NCBI GenBank assembly: GCA_043743335.1
Contig: JAYTWR010000171.1
Coordinates: forward strand, 6,360 to 70,359
Length of the DNA: 64,000 nucleotides
Source of the DNA: UBA5216 sp043743335
Lineage (GTDB): Bacteria; Pseudomonadota; Gammaproteobacteria; Burkholderiales; SG8-41
Direction of reading: 5' to 3'
Shown: positions 9,047 through 17,239 of the stretch, piece by piece
How the letters are laid out: each line of letters begins with the position of its first letter
Position numbering within the stretch: position 1 is the first letter of the stretch
The notes under the pieces: generated by a model
The model's input: the letters and a program-made list of their open reading frames with translations, nothing else
What the model was told of the DNA's origin: nothing
Databases searched by the model: none
Made by a program: the position numbers and the translations under genes

Positions 9047-9416
9047 GGCAAAGTACCCCTAGGACGATGCAAATACATCCGGTTAGCTGGGTCAACGATA
9101 AATGCTCGTTGAACACGCTGACGGAAATGATCAGCACGGGGATCATTTCCAGGTGAGAGGCCGCGAAGGCCGGGCCTATGGGGGCGTGCTTGAGCAAGGT
9201 CATCCATGTCACAAATGCGCCGAGGTAGCCGACCATTGCCACGTACACCCATTGGGTGGAGAACAAGCCCGCAAGCCACGCCAGATGCGGCTCAAATTCG
9301 CCGACATGCAGGGTTGCCAACTTAAAGGAAATTTGAGTTAAGGTGTCAAACAGCATCAACGCACCAAAGCCAACGATATAGAAGCGCCAGCGGCCCTTGT
9401 CCGTGCTCTTGCTCAT
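9015..9416 (-). CDS. Small DMT/EamA-like membrane protein, second of a pair
   Basis: About 133 residues with four hydrophobic helices (around FYIVGFGALMLFD, WVYVAMVGYLGAFVTWM, AASHLEMIPVLIISVSVF and LTGCICIVLGVLCLSV). Size and topology match SMR-like or half-EamA transporters that function as dimers. The ATG at 9416 overlaps the stop of the upstream gene by 4 nt, and the two differ in sequence, so a heterodimer such as ArnE/ArnF is likely. They face the 4.1-9 kb cluster and could export or flip its product. The substrate is unknown. Confidence 0.72.
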   Translation of the reverse strand: MSKSTDKGRWRFYIVGFGALMLFDTLTQISFKLATLHVGEFEPHLAWLAGLFSTQWVYVAMVGYLGAFVTWMTLLKHAPIGPAFAASHLEMIPVLIISVSVFNEHLSLTQLTGCICIVLGVLCLSVSTAAVED

Positions 9417-9769
9417 CGTCCTGCTCCGGCCAGGGCCACGCCCAAGGCGATCAGCCACATCCCGGCAATACGCATGCGATCCAGCCGTTCACCAAAGAGC
9501 CATTTTCCGGCCAGCATAAGCACCACAATGTTGATCGAGCCTATCATCATGGCGAATGACAGCGGCACCAGCGACAATAACGCGACCCACGCCAAAAATT
9601 CAAAGACGAAACAAGCAATGCCCAACCACAGAATCGGGTGACGCAACATGGCGCGCCAGCGCTGCCATTCAGTATCATGCTCGGTGATGGCAACGGCTTT
9701 AAAGGCGAGTTGACCTACCGTATCCAGTGTTACATTCAGTAACCAGAAACCCAACGCCAGAGTGGACAC
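9413..9769 (-). CDS. Small DMT/SMR-like membrane protein, first of a pair
   Basis: A 118-residue protein with four predicted helices (FWLLNVTLDTVGQLAFKA, WLGIACFVFEFLAWVALLSL, FAMMIGSINIVVLMLAG, AGMWLIALGVALAGAG). The motif PLSFAMMIGSINIVVLMLAG followed by GERLDRMRIAGM is typical of the small multidrug resistance/EamA group. It starts with GTG at 9769 and overlaps its partner by 4 nt. It is divergent from the porin-like gene that starts near 9877. A paired small transporter, function inferred only from family and neighbours. Confidence 0.72.
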   Translation of the reverse strand: MSTLALGFWLLNVTLDTVGQLAFKAVAITEHDTEWQRWRAMLRHPILWLGIACFVFEFLAWVALLSLVPLSFAMMIGSINIVVLMLAGKWLFGERLDRMRIAGMWLIALGVALAGAGR

Positions 9770-9876
9770 GTTTGCGCTACCTCAGTGCGAAAGCTCGCAG
9801 TATAACCAAGGTTCACGAAGGTTCGTTCATTAGTGTCCGTGGATTTGTGGCCTGTGCAGCCGGGCGCTTAGCAATC

Positions 9877-10767
9877 ATGTTGCAATCAACGATGGTCTTG
9901 AGATCAAATTTGCTGCGTCACGCAATGCTTGCGCTTTTCGGCGCGAGTGCGGCCATGGCGCAAGGCGATGGCGCTGGTGCTGGTGAAAAGCTGGTGTTGA
10001 AGTTGGACAGCAATGTCGGCTTGCCTACTCAAGGCGATACGCAAAAAACCGCTGATCGCAACAAGGCCGCCGCCGATGTGTTTCCGCTGCGCCCCGATGG
10101 CGATCTGGGGCTGGGCGTTTACCATACGCGTAGCGCCATACGCGGGCGCAGCGAGTCTCCCGTGGTTTTACCGTATGCCTATATCGATTTCGGCAGGCTA
10201 TTCGCGCGCATAGACACGCTGGGCATCAAGACGCTAAAGGCCGGGTATGGCCATCTGGAGTTTTCCGGCCGGGTTGAACTTGACGGATACAAGACGAATA
10301 CGCCCGCGTTACAAGGATTGAGGAATCGCCGGGACTCCCTGCCACTGGGCATCAGCTCGTTGCAGGAGTTCCTGTGGGGGGCGGTCGTTGTTGATTTATT
10401 TCATGATATCAACAAATCGAAAGGTAATTTATTGGACGCTACCTATATTGGCAAAGCGACATGGGGCAGGGCGACACTCTATCCCCAAGCCGGCGTCGAA
10501 TATTTGACGCGGCAATACACTGGCTACTATTATGGGGTTTCGGCGCAGGAGGTGGTGGCGACAGGTGCACGTTACCGCGCCTATCAGCCCGGTGGGGCCG
10601 TTAACCCGTTTGTGGCTGGTATGTTGGAGGTTAATGTAGCGGCGGACTGGAATGTGAACCTCTTGTTGCGGCGCAAGTGGTTGGCGGGTGCGATACACGA
10701 TAGCCCGATAGTTGGCAGCAAGGTTATGGATACCGCATTTGTGTCCGTGGCCTATCGTTTCAAATAG
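9877..10767 (+). CDS. MipA/OmpV-like outer membrane protein
   Basis: A cleavable signal peptide (hydrophobic MLALFGASAAMAQG) is followed by a mature part with alternating beta-strand character and an aromatic C-terminal residue (VSVAYRFK) suited to outer-membrane assembly. Features such as DLGLGVYHTRSAIRG and the final strand fit the MipA/OmpV family, whose E. coli member scaffolds murein enzymes. I chose the ATG at 9877 because the signal peptide starts there; 9892 is also possible. The frame extends back to 9727 but that part overlaps the divergent membrane gene. It may be the outer-membrane component of the adjacent cluster, or independent. Confidence 0.62.
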   Translation: MLQSTMVLRSNLLRHAMLALFGASAAMAQGDGAGAGEKLVLKLDSNVGLPTQGDTQKTADRNKAAADVFPLRPDGDLGLGVYHTRSAIRGRSESPVVLPYAYIDFGRLFARIDTLGIKTLKAGYGHLEFSGRVELDGYKTNTPALQGLRNRRDSLPLGISSLQEFLWGAVVVDLFHDINKSKGNLLDATYIGKATWGRATLYPQAGVEYLTRQYTGYYYGVSAQEVVATGARYRAYQPGGAVNPFVAGMLEVNVAADWNVNLLLRRKWLAGAIHDSPIVGSKVMDTAFVSVAYRFK

Positions 10768-10900
10768 TTGAATCAAACGGCATCTGGAACTCATTGGCCC
10801 GCGCGCGACTCAGCCCAAAGTCTGCCAAACAGATGCCAGATAGATGCCAGATGCAATTTCGCAACTACCTCATATGGCAATTTAAAATCAACCCTCACCC

Positions 10901-11875
10901 TCAATCCACCCGCACACCGGCCGTCTTAACCACCTTCGCCCACTTCGCCAACTCTCTGCGAAACAGGGCATTGAATTGCTCGGTGCTGCCGCTGCCCGCT
11001 GTGGCACCGAAGCTGCGCAGGCGCTCGCGCATGTCTTCGGCTTGCAGGCCTTTAGTGACTTCGGCGTGCAGGCGCACGATGATGTCTTTGGGCGTGGCGG
11101 CTGGTACGAACAGGCCAAACCACGCATCGGCGTCGTAGCCGGGCACACCGGCTTCGGCTAGGGTGGGCACCTCGGGCGCAAGCGGTGAGCGTTGTGTGGT
11201 ACTAACGGCGTAGGCGCGCAGTTTGCCGAGTTTTGACAGCGGATACAGGGTGAGGATGTTGTCGAACTGCGCGGGCACCTGGCCTGCCAGTACGTCCACG
11301 GTAGCGGGGGCCTGACCTTTGTAATGCACGCTGGTCATGCGCACGCCTGCGAGCGAGCTGAAGAGCTCCATGAACAAATGCGCGCCCGACCCCGCCCCAG
11401 CGGTGACGTAGTTGACCTCGCCGGGCCGCGCTTTGGCGAAGGCGATGAATTCCTTGACGTTTTTTGCCGGCATTGACGGATGCGTCACCAGCATAAACGG
11501 CGTGCTGACGACGTGCGCAACGCCGGCAAAATCCTTCAATGGATCGTAGGCGAGCTTGGCATACAGCGAGGGGTTGATCGACAGCGAAACGCTGCCCATC
11601 ATCATGGTGTAGCCGTCTGGCGCAGCGCGCGCGACGAACTCGGCACCGATGTTGCTGGCAGCGCCGGGGCGATTTTCCACAATCACCTGCTGACCGAAAT
11701 TTTCAGTGAGCTTTTGCGCCATGGCGCGTGTGGCGATGTCGGTGGCGCCGCCTGGCGGAAAGCCGACGACGATGCGCACGGTTTTGTTGGGATAGGCGGG
11801 TTGTGCCTGTGCTGCAGGCAGGCTCAGAGCGCTGGCGGCTATGCAAAACAGGCATGCAGATTTTGTCGGATTCAT
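10901..11875 (-). CDS. Bug/TctC-family periplasmic solute receptor
   Basis: 324 residues with a signal peptide (LFCIAASALSLPAAQA) and the family signature YPNKTVRIVVGFPPGGATDIATR near residue 30, then ENRPGAASNIGAE and GSVSLSINPSL. Bug proteins bind organic acids for tripartite tricarboxylate transporters. No TctA or TctB is present in the window, so it is an orphan receptor, as is usual in Burkholderiales. It is divergent from the SDR at 12084 with a 208-bp gap that probably holds both promoters, and may serve the SDR/PrpF genes. Confidence 0.92.
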   Translation of the reverse strand: MNPTKSACLFCIAASALSLPAAQAQPAYPNKTVRIVVGFPPGGATDIATRAMAQKLTENFGQQVIVENRPGAASNIGAEFVARAAPDGYTMMMGSVSLSINPSLYAKLAYDPLKDFAGVAHVVSTPFMLVTHPSMPAKNVKEFIAFAKARPGEVNYVTAGAGSGAHLFMELFSSLAGVRMTSVHYKGQAPATVDVLAGQVPAQFDNILTLYPLSKLGKLRAYAVSTTQRSPLAPEVPTLAEAGVPGYDADAWFGLFVPAATPKDIIVRLHAEVTKGLQAEDMRERLRSFGATAGSGSTEQFNALFRRELAKWAKVVKTAGVRVD

Positions 11876-12083
11876 GAGGCTCAGCCATAAAGATCAAGAA
11901 GAACGGTGCGGATGGCGGGTTTCTGCAACACCCACGCTTACGCCGCGTTGATTGAATGTACACCAAACTCACGCGACTACCCATCGCGGGGAACGCAGGC
12001 CGCGTGATAGCATAGTCAGCATATGAGTCAGCGCAAGAGTCAGCGCTCCCCATCACATTTTAACAAAATACCCCTTTAAAATC

Positions 12084-12839
12084 ATGAACTTACAATTGAC
12101 CGACAAAACCGCTTTAGTCACCGGCGCGAGCCAAGGCATAGGCCGCGCCATTGCCAAAGCACTCGCTGCCGAGGGCGTGCAAACGTGCATCGTGGCGCGG
12201 CGCAAAAACCTGCTGGATGAGTTGTCGGCAGAAATCGTCGCGGCGGGCGGCAAGAAGCCGGCGATTGTGGCCATCGATGTGATGGAGCCAGACGCGCCGG
12301 TGCGCCTAGCGCAAGCCGCTGAAAAAGCGCTGGGCAAAATCGACATTCTCATCAACAGCGCCGGCGGCAGCAAACCGGCGATCCACGTGGATACGCCCGA
12401 CAGCGCATGGGAAGAATCGATGACGCTCAATTTCGTGCGCGTGCGTCAGCTCACGCATGCGGTGCTGCCGGGCATGACGCGGCGCCAGTGGGGGCGCATT
12501 ATCAACATCAGCGGCAAATCGGAGCCGGAAGCGTTGATTGCCGCCACGCCCACCAAGGCTGCGATTCATGCGTGGTCGAAAGGCCTGTCGCGCGAAGTGG
12601 GCCCGCATGGGGTGACGGTGAATTGCATCCCGCCCGGACGCATCATGAGCGAGCAAATCCGCCGTAAATATTCGCCGGCGTTTCGCGCCGAACAGTCGCG
12701 CACCGAAATCCCTGTGGGACGCTACGGTGAGCCGGAAGAACTGGCCGTGCTGGCGGTGTTTTTGGCGTCGCCGCTGGCGGCGTACATTACCGGCACGGTG
12801 ATGCCGGTGGACGGCGGGTTACGGAAGTACGCGTTCTAA
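12084..12839 (+). CDS. SDR-family protein lacking the catalytic Tyr
   Basis: 251 residues with a normal Rossmann start (VTGASQGIGRAIA) and the DILINSAGG element. In the active-site region the sequence reads ISGKSEPEALIAATPTKAAIHAWSKGL. Here the Lys of the YxxxK pair is kept (TPTK), but the Tyr four residues before it is Ala. The usual ISS is ISG. The C-terminus (PVDGGLRKYAF) is normal. It may be a real oxidoreductase with a displaced acid, or a non-catalytic or otherwise specialised SDR. It is followed after 103 bp by the PrpF-type gene and preceded by a divergent Bug receptor. Confidence 0.85.
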   Translation: MNLQLTDKTALVTGASQGIGRAIAKALAAEGVQTCIVARRKNLLDELSAEIVAAGGKKPAIVAIDVMEPDAPVRLAQAAEKALGKIDILINSAGGSKPAIHVDTPDSAWEESMTLNFVRVRQLTHAVLPGMTRRQWGRIINISGKSEPEALIAATPTKAAIHAWSKGLSREVGPHGVTVNCIPPGRIMSEQIRRKYSPAFRAEQSRTEIPVGRYGEPEELAVLAVFLASPLAAYITGTVMPVDGGLRKYAF

Positions 12840-12844
12840 GACGC

Positions 12845-12908
12845 AGGGCGCAATCCCATTGCGCCGAATGCTCGCCTATCGACAAACGGCGCCATGGAAT
12901 TGCGCCCT
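12845..12908. repeat. Inverted repeat with GGGCGCAAT ends
   Basis: The arms at 12845-12866 and 12887-12908 are 22 bp each and differ at three positions, separated by 20 bp. The ends are AGGGCGCAAT and ATTGCGCCCT. A related element lies at 39885-39969. It sits between two co-directional genes and could act as a hairpin in the transcript. Confidence 0.7.
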
Positions 12909-12942
12909 ACTTATCTGAAGCATGGTGCCTGGAATTCCCCAA

Positions 12943-14034
12943 ATGCAAACCAAAATCCCCTGCGTCATTATGCGTGGCGGCACGTCACGCGGGCCGTTTT
13001 TCCAGTGGGCTGATTTGCCCGCCGATACGCCCACGCGCGATGCGGTGTTGCTGGCGGTGATGGGTTCGCCGCACGAAATTCAAGTGGATGGTATCGGCGG
13101 TGCGAATTCGGTTACCAGCAAAGTGGCGATCATCAGTCAATCCACGCGGCCCGACGCGGATGTCGATTACCTGTTTGCGCAAGTTGAAATCAACGAGCAG
13201 CGCGTGGATACCAAGCCCAACTGCGGCAATATGCTGGTGGCGGTGGGACCATTCGCGATTGAGCAGGGTTTGGTCGCCGCGAACGATGGCGAAACGCCGG
13301 TGCGCATTTTCAACGTCAACACGCAGTCTACGATTGAAGCGATTGTGCAAACGCCCGGCGGCGCGGTGACTTACGAAGGCATAGCCGCCATCGACGGCGT
13401 GCGCGGCACGGCAGCGCCGGTAGGCATTAATTTTGCGGCCACGATCGGCTCGGTTACCAAGAAATTACTGCCGACCGGCAGGCCGCTGGATGTGATCGAC
13501 GGTGTTGAAGTGAGTTGCGTAGACGTGGCGATGCCGGTGGTGTGGATGCGCGCCGAAGCCTTGGGCAAAACCGGCTACGAAACCGCCGCTGAAATCGACG
13601 CTGACAAAGCCCTGTTCGCGCGCATGGAAGCCATACGCCTCAAAGCTGGCGTGCTGATGGGCATGGGCGACGTGGCCAAATCCGTGACGCCGAAAATGGG
13701 TTTGCTGGCGAAGGCGCGCCACGGTGGCCTGATCTCGTCGCGCTTTTTTGTGCCTTACGCGTGCCACAAGGCGCACCCGGTGACCGGCACGGTGTGCTTG
13801 GCGTCGAGTTGCACCATCCCCGGCACGGTGGCACAACACATGGTTGGGCCGCTCAAAGCGCCGCAAGGCATTGTTGAAATCGAACATCCCGCCGGCAAAA
13901 TCGCTATTGATCTTGATGCTGATTTCAGCAACGGCCAACAATCGCTGCGCCGCGCGGCGTTAGTACGCACCGCGCGGCGAGTTTTTGACGGCTATGTCCA
14001 TGTGCCGCGTGCGGTGTGGGCGGGGCTGGGCTGA
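12943..14034 (+). CDS. PrpF-family isomerase, 4-oxalomesaconate tautomerase-like
   Basis: About 363 residues with PrpF-family marks: CVIMRGGTSRG at the N-terminus, GIGGANSVTSKVAII, KPNCGNMLVAVGPFA with the catalytic-type Cys, and NVNTQSTIEA. The family includes aconitate isomerase (PrpF) and 4-oxalomesaconate tautomerase (GalD, LigU), which act in methylcitrate metabolism and in 4,5-cleavage of gallate or protocatechuate. No prpBCD or acnD genes are adjacent, so the tautomerase role is favoured. ATG 12943 has better ribosome-site spacing (GGAA about 10 nt upstream) than ATG 12922. The LigB-LigA fusion 20 kb away could make its substrate; that link is inference. Confidence 0.85.
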   Translation: MQTKIPCVIMRGGTSRGPFFQWADLPADTPTRDAVLLAVMGSPHEIQVDGIGGANSVTSKVAIISQSTRPDADVDYLFAQVEINEQRVDTKPNCGNMLVAVGPFAIEQGLVAANDGETPVRIFNVNTQSTIEAIVQTPGGAVTYEGIAAIDGVRGTAAPVGINFAATIGSVTKKLLPTGRPLDVIDGVEVSCVDVAMPVVWMRAEALGKTGYETAAEIDADKALFARMEAIRLKAGVLMGMGDVAKSVTPKMGLLAKARHGGLISSRFFVPYACHKAHPVTGTVCLASSCTIPGTVAQHMVGPLKAPQGIVEIEHPAGKIAIDLDADFSNGQQSLRRAALVRTARRVFDGYVHVPRAVWAGLG

Positions 14035-14057
14035 GCATCAGACTGTCTAATACATCA

Positions 14058-14075
14058 TAACTAATTGATTTTAAA
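14058..14075 (+). repeat. Dispersed AT-rich repeat, copy 1
   Basis: TAACTAATTGATTTTAAA, an exact match to the consensus, ending 14 nt before the GTG start of the hpnE-like gene. Confidence 0.75.
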
Positions 14076-14089
14076 TAGTATTTAATATC

Positions 14090-15400
14090 GTGTCCGATAC
14101 CCGCCCGCAAGTGGCCATCATCGGCGGCGGCTATGCGGGCATGGCTGCTGCGGTGACGTTAGCCGAGCAGCAAATCCCCGTGACGGTGTATGAAGCGGGC
14201 ACGGTGTTGGGTGGCCGCGCGCGGCGGGTTGAGATTAATGGTGTCGCGCTGGACAACGGCCTGCACATTCTCATCGGCGCGTATCGTGAAACGCTGCGTC
14301 TGATTGCGCAGGTGCACCCCTCGCCCACTAGCGCGCTGTTGCGTCTGCCGCTGGATTGGCATGTGCATCAACACCTGCACCTCAGAGCGCCCAAGCTGCC
14401 CGCGCCGCTGCATTTGGCCGTGGCCTTGCTCACTGCCAAAGGTGCGTCTCTAGGCGAAAGCTGGGCGGCGGTGCGCATGATGCAGGCGCTGCGTGGTGTA
14501 AATTTTCAATTAAATCAAGATATTACCGTCAGCGCGTTGCTGCGCAACCACGCGCAAGGGCCGGTGCTCACGCAACATCTGTGGATGCCGCTGTGCGTGT
14601 CGGCGCTTAACACGCCGCCGGATGCCGCCTCGGCGCAACTGTTTTTGAACGTGCTGCGCGACGGGTTGAACGCCGACCGCGCGGGCAGTGATTTACTGAT
14701 CGCACGCGAGGATTTGAGTGCGCTGTTTCCGCAACCGGCAGCAGCGTATGTGCGTGCGCGAGGCGGCGAAGTCCGCACCGTGCAGCGCGTGTCAGCCGTG
14801 GCACCGGCGGATGGCGGGTTTGCCGTGACCACTGCCAAGGAGACGCGCAACTACAGGCACGTCATCTGCGCACTGCCGCCACATCAAGTCGGGGCTTTTC
14901 TCGCTGACAACACGGCGCTGTCTGACGTTATGGCGCAGGTGCAGACGCTGGAATATCAATCCATCACCAGCGTCTATCTGCAATTCGATGGCCGCGTGCA
15001 ACTGCCCTCCCCCATGATCGGCCTGTCCAACGGCTGCGCCCACTGGCTGTTCGACCGCGAGGCCATTTGCGGCCAACGCGGCCTAATCGGCGCGGTGATC
15101 AGCGCCAACGGCCCGCATCTGGATTTAACACAAGAGGCGCTCGCGCGACGCGTGCACGACGAACTCGCCGCGCAATTTGGCCCGCTACCGCCACGCCAAT
15201 GGCAGCGCGTGATCACAGAAAAGCGCGCGACCTTTTCCGCCACGCCCGGCTTGCAGCGTCTGCTGCAAAAAACGCCGCTCAAACATTTTTGGCTCGCGGG
15301 CGATTACACCGCCAGCGACTATCCCGCGACGCTGGAAGCCGCGGTGCGCAGCGGCATTGCCTGCGCGCAGGGCATACTTGGCGATGTGGCGGCGTTATAA
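14090..15400 (+). CDS. hpnE: Hydroxysqualene dehydroxylase-like flavoprotein (HpnE)
   Basis: 436 residues of the phytoene desaturase / HpnE group. The FAD motif AIIGGGYAGMAAAV is at the N-terminus, with LGGRARR and ALDNGLHILIGAYRET immediately after; the latter is typical of HpnE, which reduces hydroxysqualene to squalene in hopanoid synthesis. The C-terminal FAD element is WLAGDYTASDYPATLEAAVRSG. No hpnC, hpnD or squalene-hopene cyclase lies in the window, so it is solitary here. The start is GTG at 14090, just after a copy of the AT-rich repeat. Confidence in the family is high; it may act on another polyprene. Confidence 0.82.
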   Translation: MSDTRPQVAIIGGGYAGMAAAVTLAEQQIPVTVYEAGTVLGGRARRVEINGVALDNGLHILIGAYRETLRLIAQVHPSPTSALLRLPLDWHVHQHLHLRAPKLPAPLHLAVALLTAKGASLGESWAAVRMMQALRGVNFQLNQDITVSALLRNHAQGPVLTQHLWMPLCVSALNTPPDAASAQLFLNVLRDGLNADRAGSDLLIAREDLSALFPQPAAAYVRARGGEVRTVQRVSAVAPADGGFAVTTAKETRNYRHVICALPPHQVGAFLADNTALSDVMAQVQTLEYQSITSVYLQFDGRVQLPSPMIGLSNGCAHWLFDREAICGQRGLIGAVISANGPHLDLTQEALARRVHDELAAQFGPLPPRQWQRVITEKRATFSATPGLQRLLQKTPLKHFWLAGDYTASDYPATLEAAVRSGIACAQGILGDVAAL

Positions 15401-15439
15401 TATTCATTCAGTTCATCGCAAAGCCAGCGTCAAAACCGT

Positions 15440-15516
15440 CCCTCATCCCCGGCCCTTCTCCCACAGGAGAAGGGAGAAAAGCCCCTCGCCCTCCGGGAGA
15501 GGGGTTGGGGTGAGGG
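15440..15516. repeat. REP-like inverted repeat, CCCTCAYCCC type
   Basis: Imperfect arms CCCTCATCCCCGGCCCTTCT and AGAGGGGTTGGGGTGAGGG enclose a second small hairpin. The 19 bases before it (AAGCCAGCGTCAAAACCGT) are nearly repeated before the element at 63808, so the repeat unit is longer than the palindrome. Confidence 0.75.
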
Positions 15517-15558
15517 AAGCTCTTGACCTGCCAAATTACCCAGCATCAGGAGCCCAAA

Positions 15559-17208
15559 GTGTCAGAACGCGAATCCATGGATTACGATGTCGTTATCGTC
15601 GGCGCAGGACCGGCCGGCTTGGCGGCGGCCATCAAGCTCAAACAACTCGCCGCCGAGAACAGCCACGAAATCAATGTCTGCGTGATCGAAAAAGGCTCAG
15701 AGGTCGGCGCGCACATTTTGTCCGGTGCGGTGATGGACCCGCGAGCGCTCACCGAGCTGCTACCTAGCTGGAAGGAAATCGGCATCCCGCTGAATACGCC
15801 GGTGGCCGAAGACAAGTTTTTGTTCCTGACCGAAACCTCGTCGATGCAGGTGCCGACGGCCATGCTACCGGGCTGCCTGCAAAATCACGGCAATTACGTC
15901 ATCAGTCTTGGCAATGTGTGCCGTGAACTCGGCAAGCACGCCGAGAGCCTTGGCGTGGAAATCTTCCCCGGCTTTGCCGCTGCCGAAGTGTTGTTCGACA
16001 ACAAAGGCACCGTTGTGGGCGTGGCCACCGGCGACATGGGCATCGGCAAGGACGGCAAACCCACCGACGCGCACGCCATCGGTATGGAACTGCGCGCCAA
16101 ATACACGCTGTTCGCCGAAGGTTGCCGTGGGCACTTGGGCAAGCAGTTGCAAGAGAAATTCAAATTGCGCGCGGGCGTGCAGCCGCAGCTCTACGGTATC
16201 GGCTTAAAAGAACTGTGGGAAATCAAACCGGAGAAACACAAGCCTGGTCTAGTCATCCACACCGCCGGCTGGCCGCTGGAGAACGACACCTATGGCGGTT
16301 CGTTCTGCTATCACCTGGAAGACAATCTCGTCGCCATCGGCTTTGTGGTGGGGCTGGGCTACACCAATCCCTACCTCAGCCCGTACGAAGAATTCCAGCG
16401 CTACAAAACGCATCCCGCCATCCGCACCTACCTTGAAGGCGGCAAGCGCATTTCGTACGGCGCACGCGCCATCAATGCGGGCGGGCTGCAATCGCTGCCG
16501 AAGCTGGTTTTCCCCGGCGGTTGTTTGATCGGCGACGACGCGGGCTTTTTGAATGCGTCACGCATCAAAGGCAGCCACGCGGCGATTAAATCCGGCATGC
16601 TGGCGGCGGATGCGGTGTTTGAATCCGTGCGTAAGGGCCGCACAGGCGACGAGCTCAACGATTATCCGGTGGCGTTTGAAGGCAGTTGGCTGCACGACGA
16701 ACTACATCGCGCGCGTAACTTCAAACCGTGGATGGCCAAGGGTCTGTTCATGGGCACCCTGATGTTCGGCATTGATCAAGTGCTGCTGCGCGGCAAAGCG
16801 CCGTGGACGCTCAGCCATCACGGCCCCGATCATGAGTCACTCAAAAGCAAATCCGAGTGTGAGCCGATTGTGTATCCCAAGGCGGATGGCGTAATTACTT
16901 TCGACCGGCTGTCGTCGGTGTTCATTTCCAACACCAATCACAACGAGGATCAGCCCGCGCACTTGACGCTGAAAGATGCATCAGTGCCGGTGAAGGTAAA
17001 TCTCGAAATGTACGATGCGCCCGAGCAGCGCTACTGCCCGGCTGGCGTGTACGAAATCGTGCGCGACGACGACGGCAGCAACCCGCGGCTGCAAATCAAT
17101 GCGCAGAATTGCGTGCACTGCAAAACCTGTGATATCAAAGATCCCACGCAGAATATCGTGTGGGTTACACCCGAAGGCGGCGGCGGGCCGAATTACCCGA
17201 ATATGTAG
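15559..17208 (+). CDS. Electron transfer flavoprotein-ubiquinone oxidoreductase
   Basis: ETF-QO passes electrons from reduced EtfAB to membrane quinone. The sequence starts with the FAD fold YDVVIVGAGPAGLAAAIKLK, has SGAVMDPRALTELLP, and ends with the ferredoxin-like motif NCVHCKTCDIKDPTQNI plus the conserved GGGGPNYPNM tail. Length (549 residues) is normal. GTG 15559 is chosen because CAGGAG stands 7 nt upstream; a TTG at 15523 would extend it without support. It stands alone, about 20 kb from etfBA, and should serve the four acyl-CoA dehydrogenases of this region. Confidence 0.96.
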   Translation: MSERESMDYDVVIVGAGPAGLAAAIKLKQLAAENSHEINVCVIEKGSEVGAHILSGAVMDPRALTELLPSWKEIGIPLNTPVAEDKFLFLTETSSMQVPTAMLPGCLQNHGNYVISLGNVCRELGKHAESLGVEIFPGFAAAEVLFDNKGTVVGVATGDMGIGKDGKPTDAHAIGMELRAKYTLFAEGCRGHLGKQLQEKFKLRAGVQPQLYGIGLKELWEIKPEKHKPGLVIHTAGWPLENDTYGGSFCYHLEDNLVAIGFVVGLGYTNPYLSPYEEFQRYKTHPAIRTYLEGGKRISYGARAINAGGLQSLPKLVFPGGCLIGDDAGFLNASRIKGSHAAIKSGMLAADAVFESVRKGRTGDELNDYPVAFEGSWLHDELHRARNFKPWMAKGLFMGTLMFGIDQVLLRGKAPWTLSHHGPDHESLKSKSECEPIVYPKADGVITFDRLSSVFISNTNHNEDQPAHLTLKDASVPVKVNLEMYDAPEQRYCPAGVYEIVRDDDGSNPRLQINAQNCVHCKTCDIKDPTQNIVWVTPEGGGGPNYPNM

Positions 17209-17222
17209 CGCTGGTTTCGAGT

Positions 17223-17239
17223 GCCGCGCACCGCGCGGC
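17223..17239. terminator. GC hairpin between convergent genes
   Basis: GCCGCGC and GCGCGGC form a perfect 7-bp stem with a 3-base loop between the ETF-QO stop and the convergent gene. There is no T-run, so terminator activity is uncertain. Confidence 0.3.
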
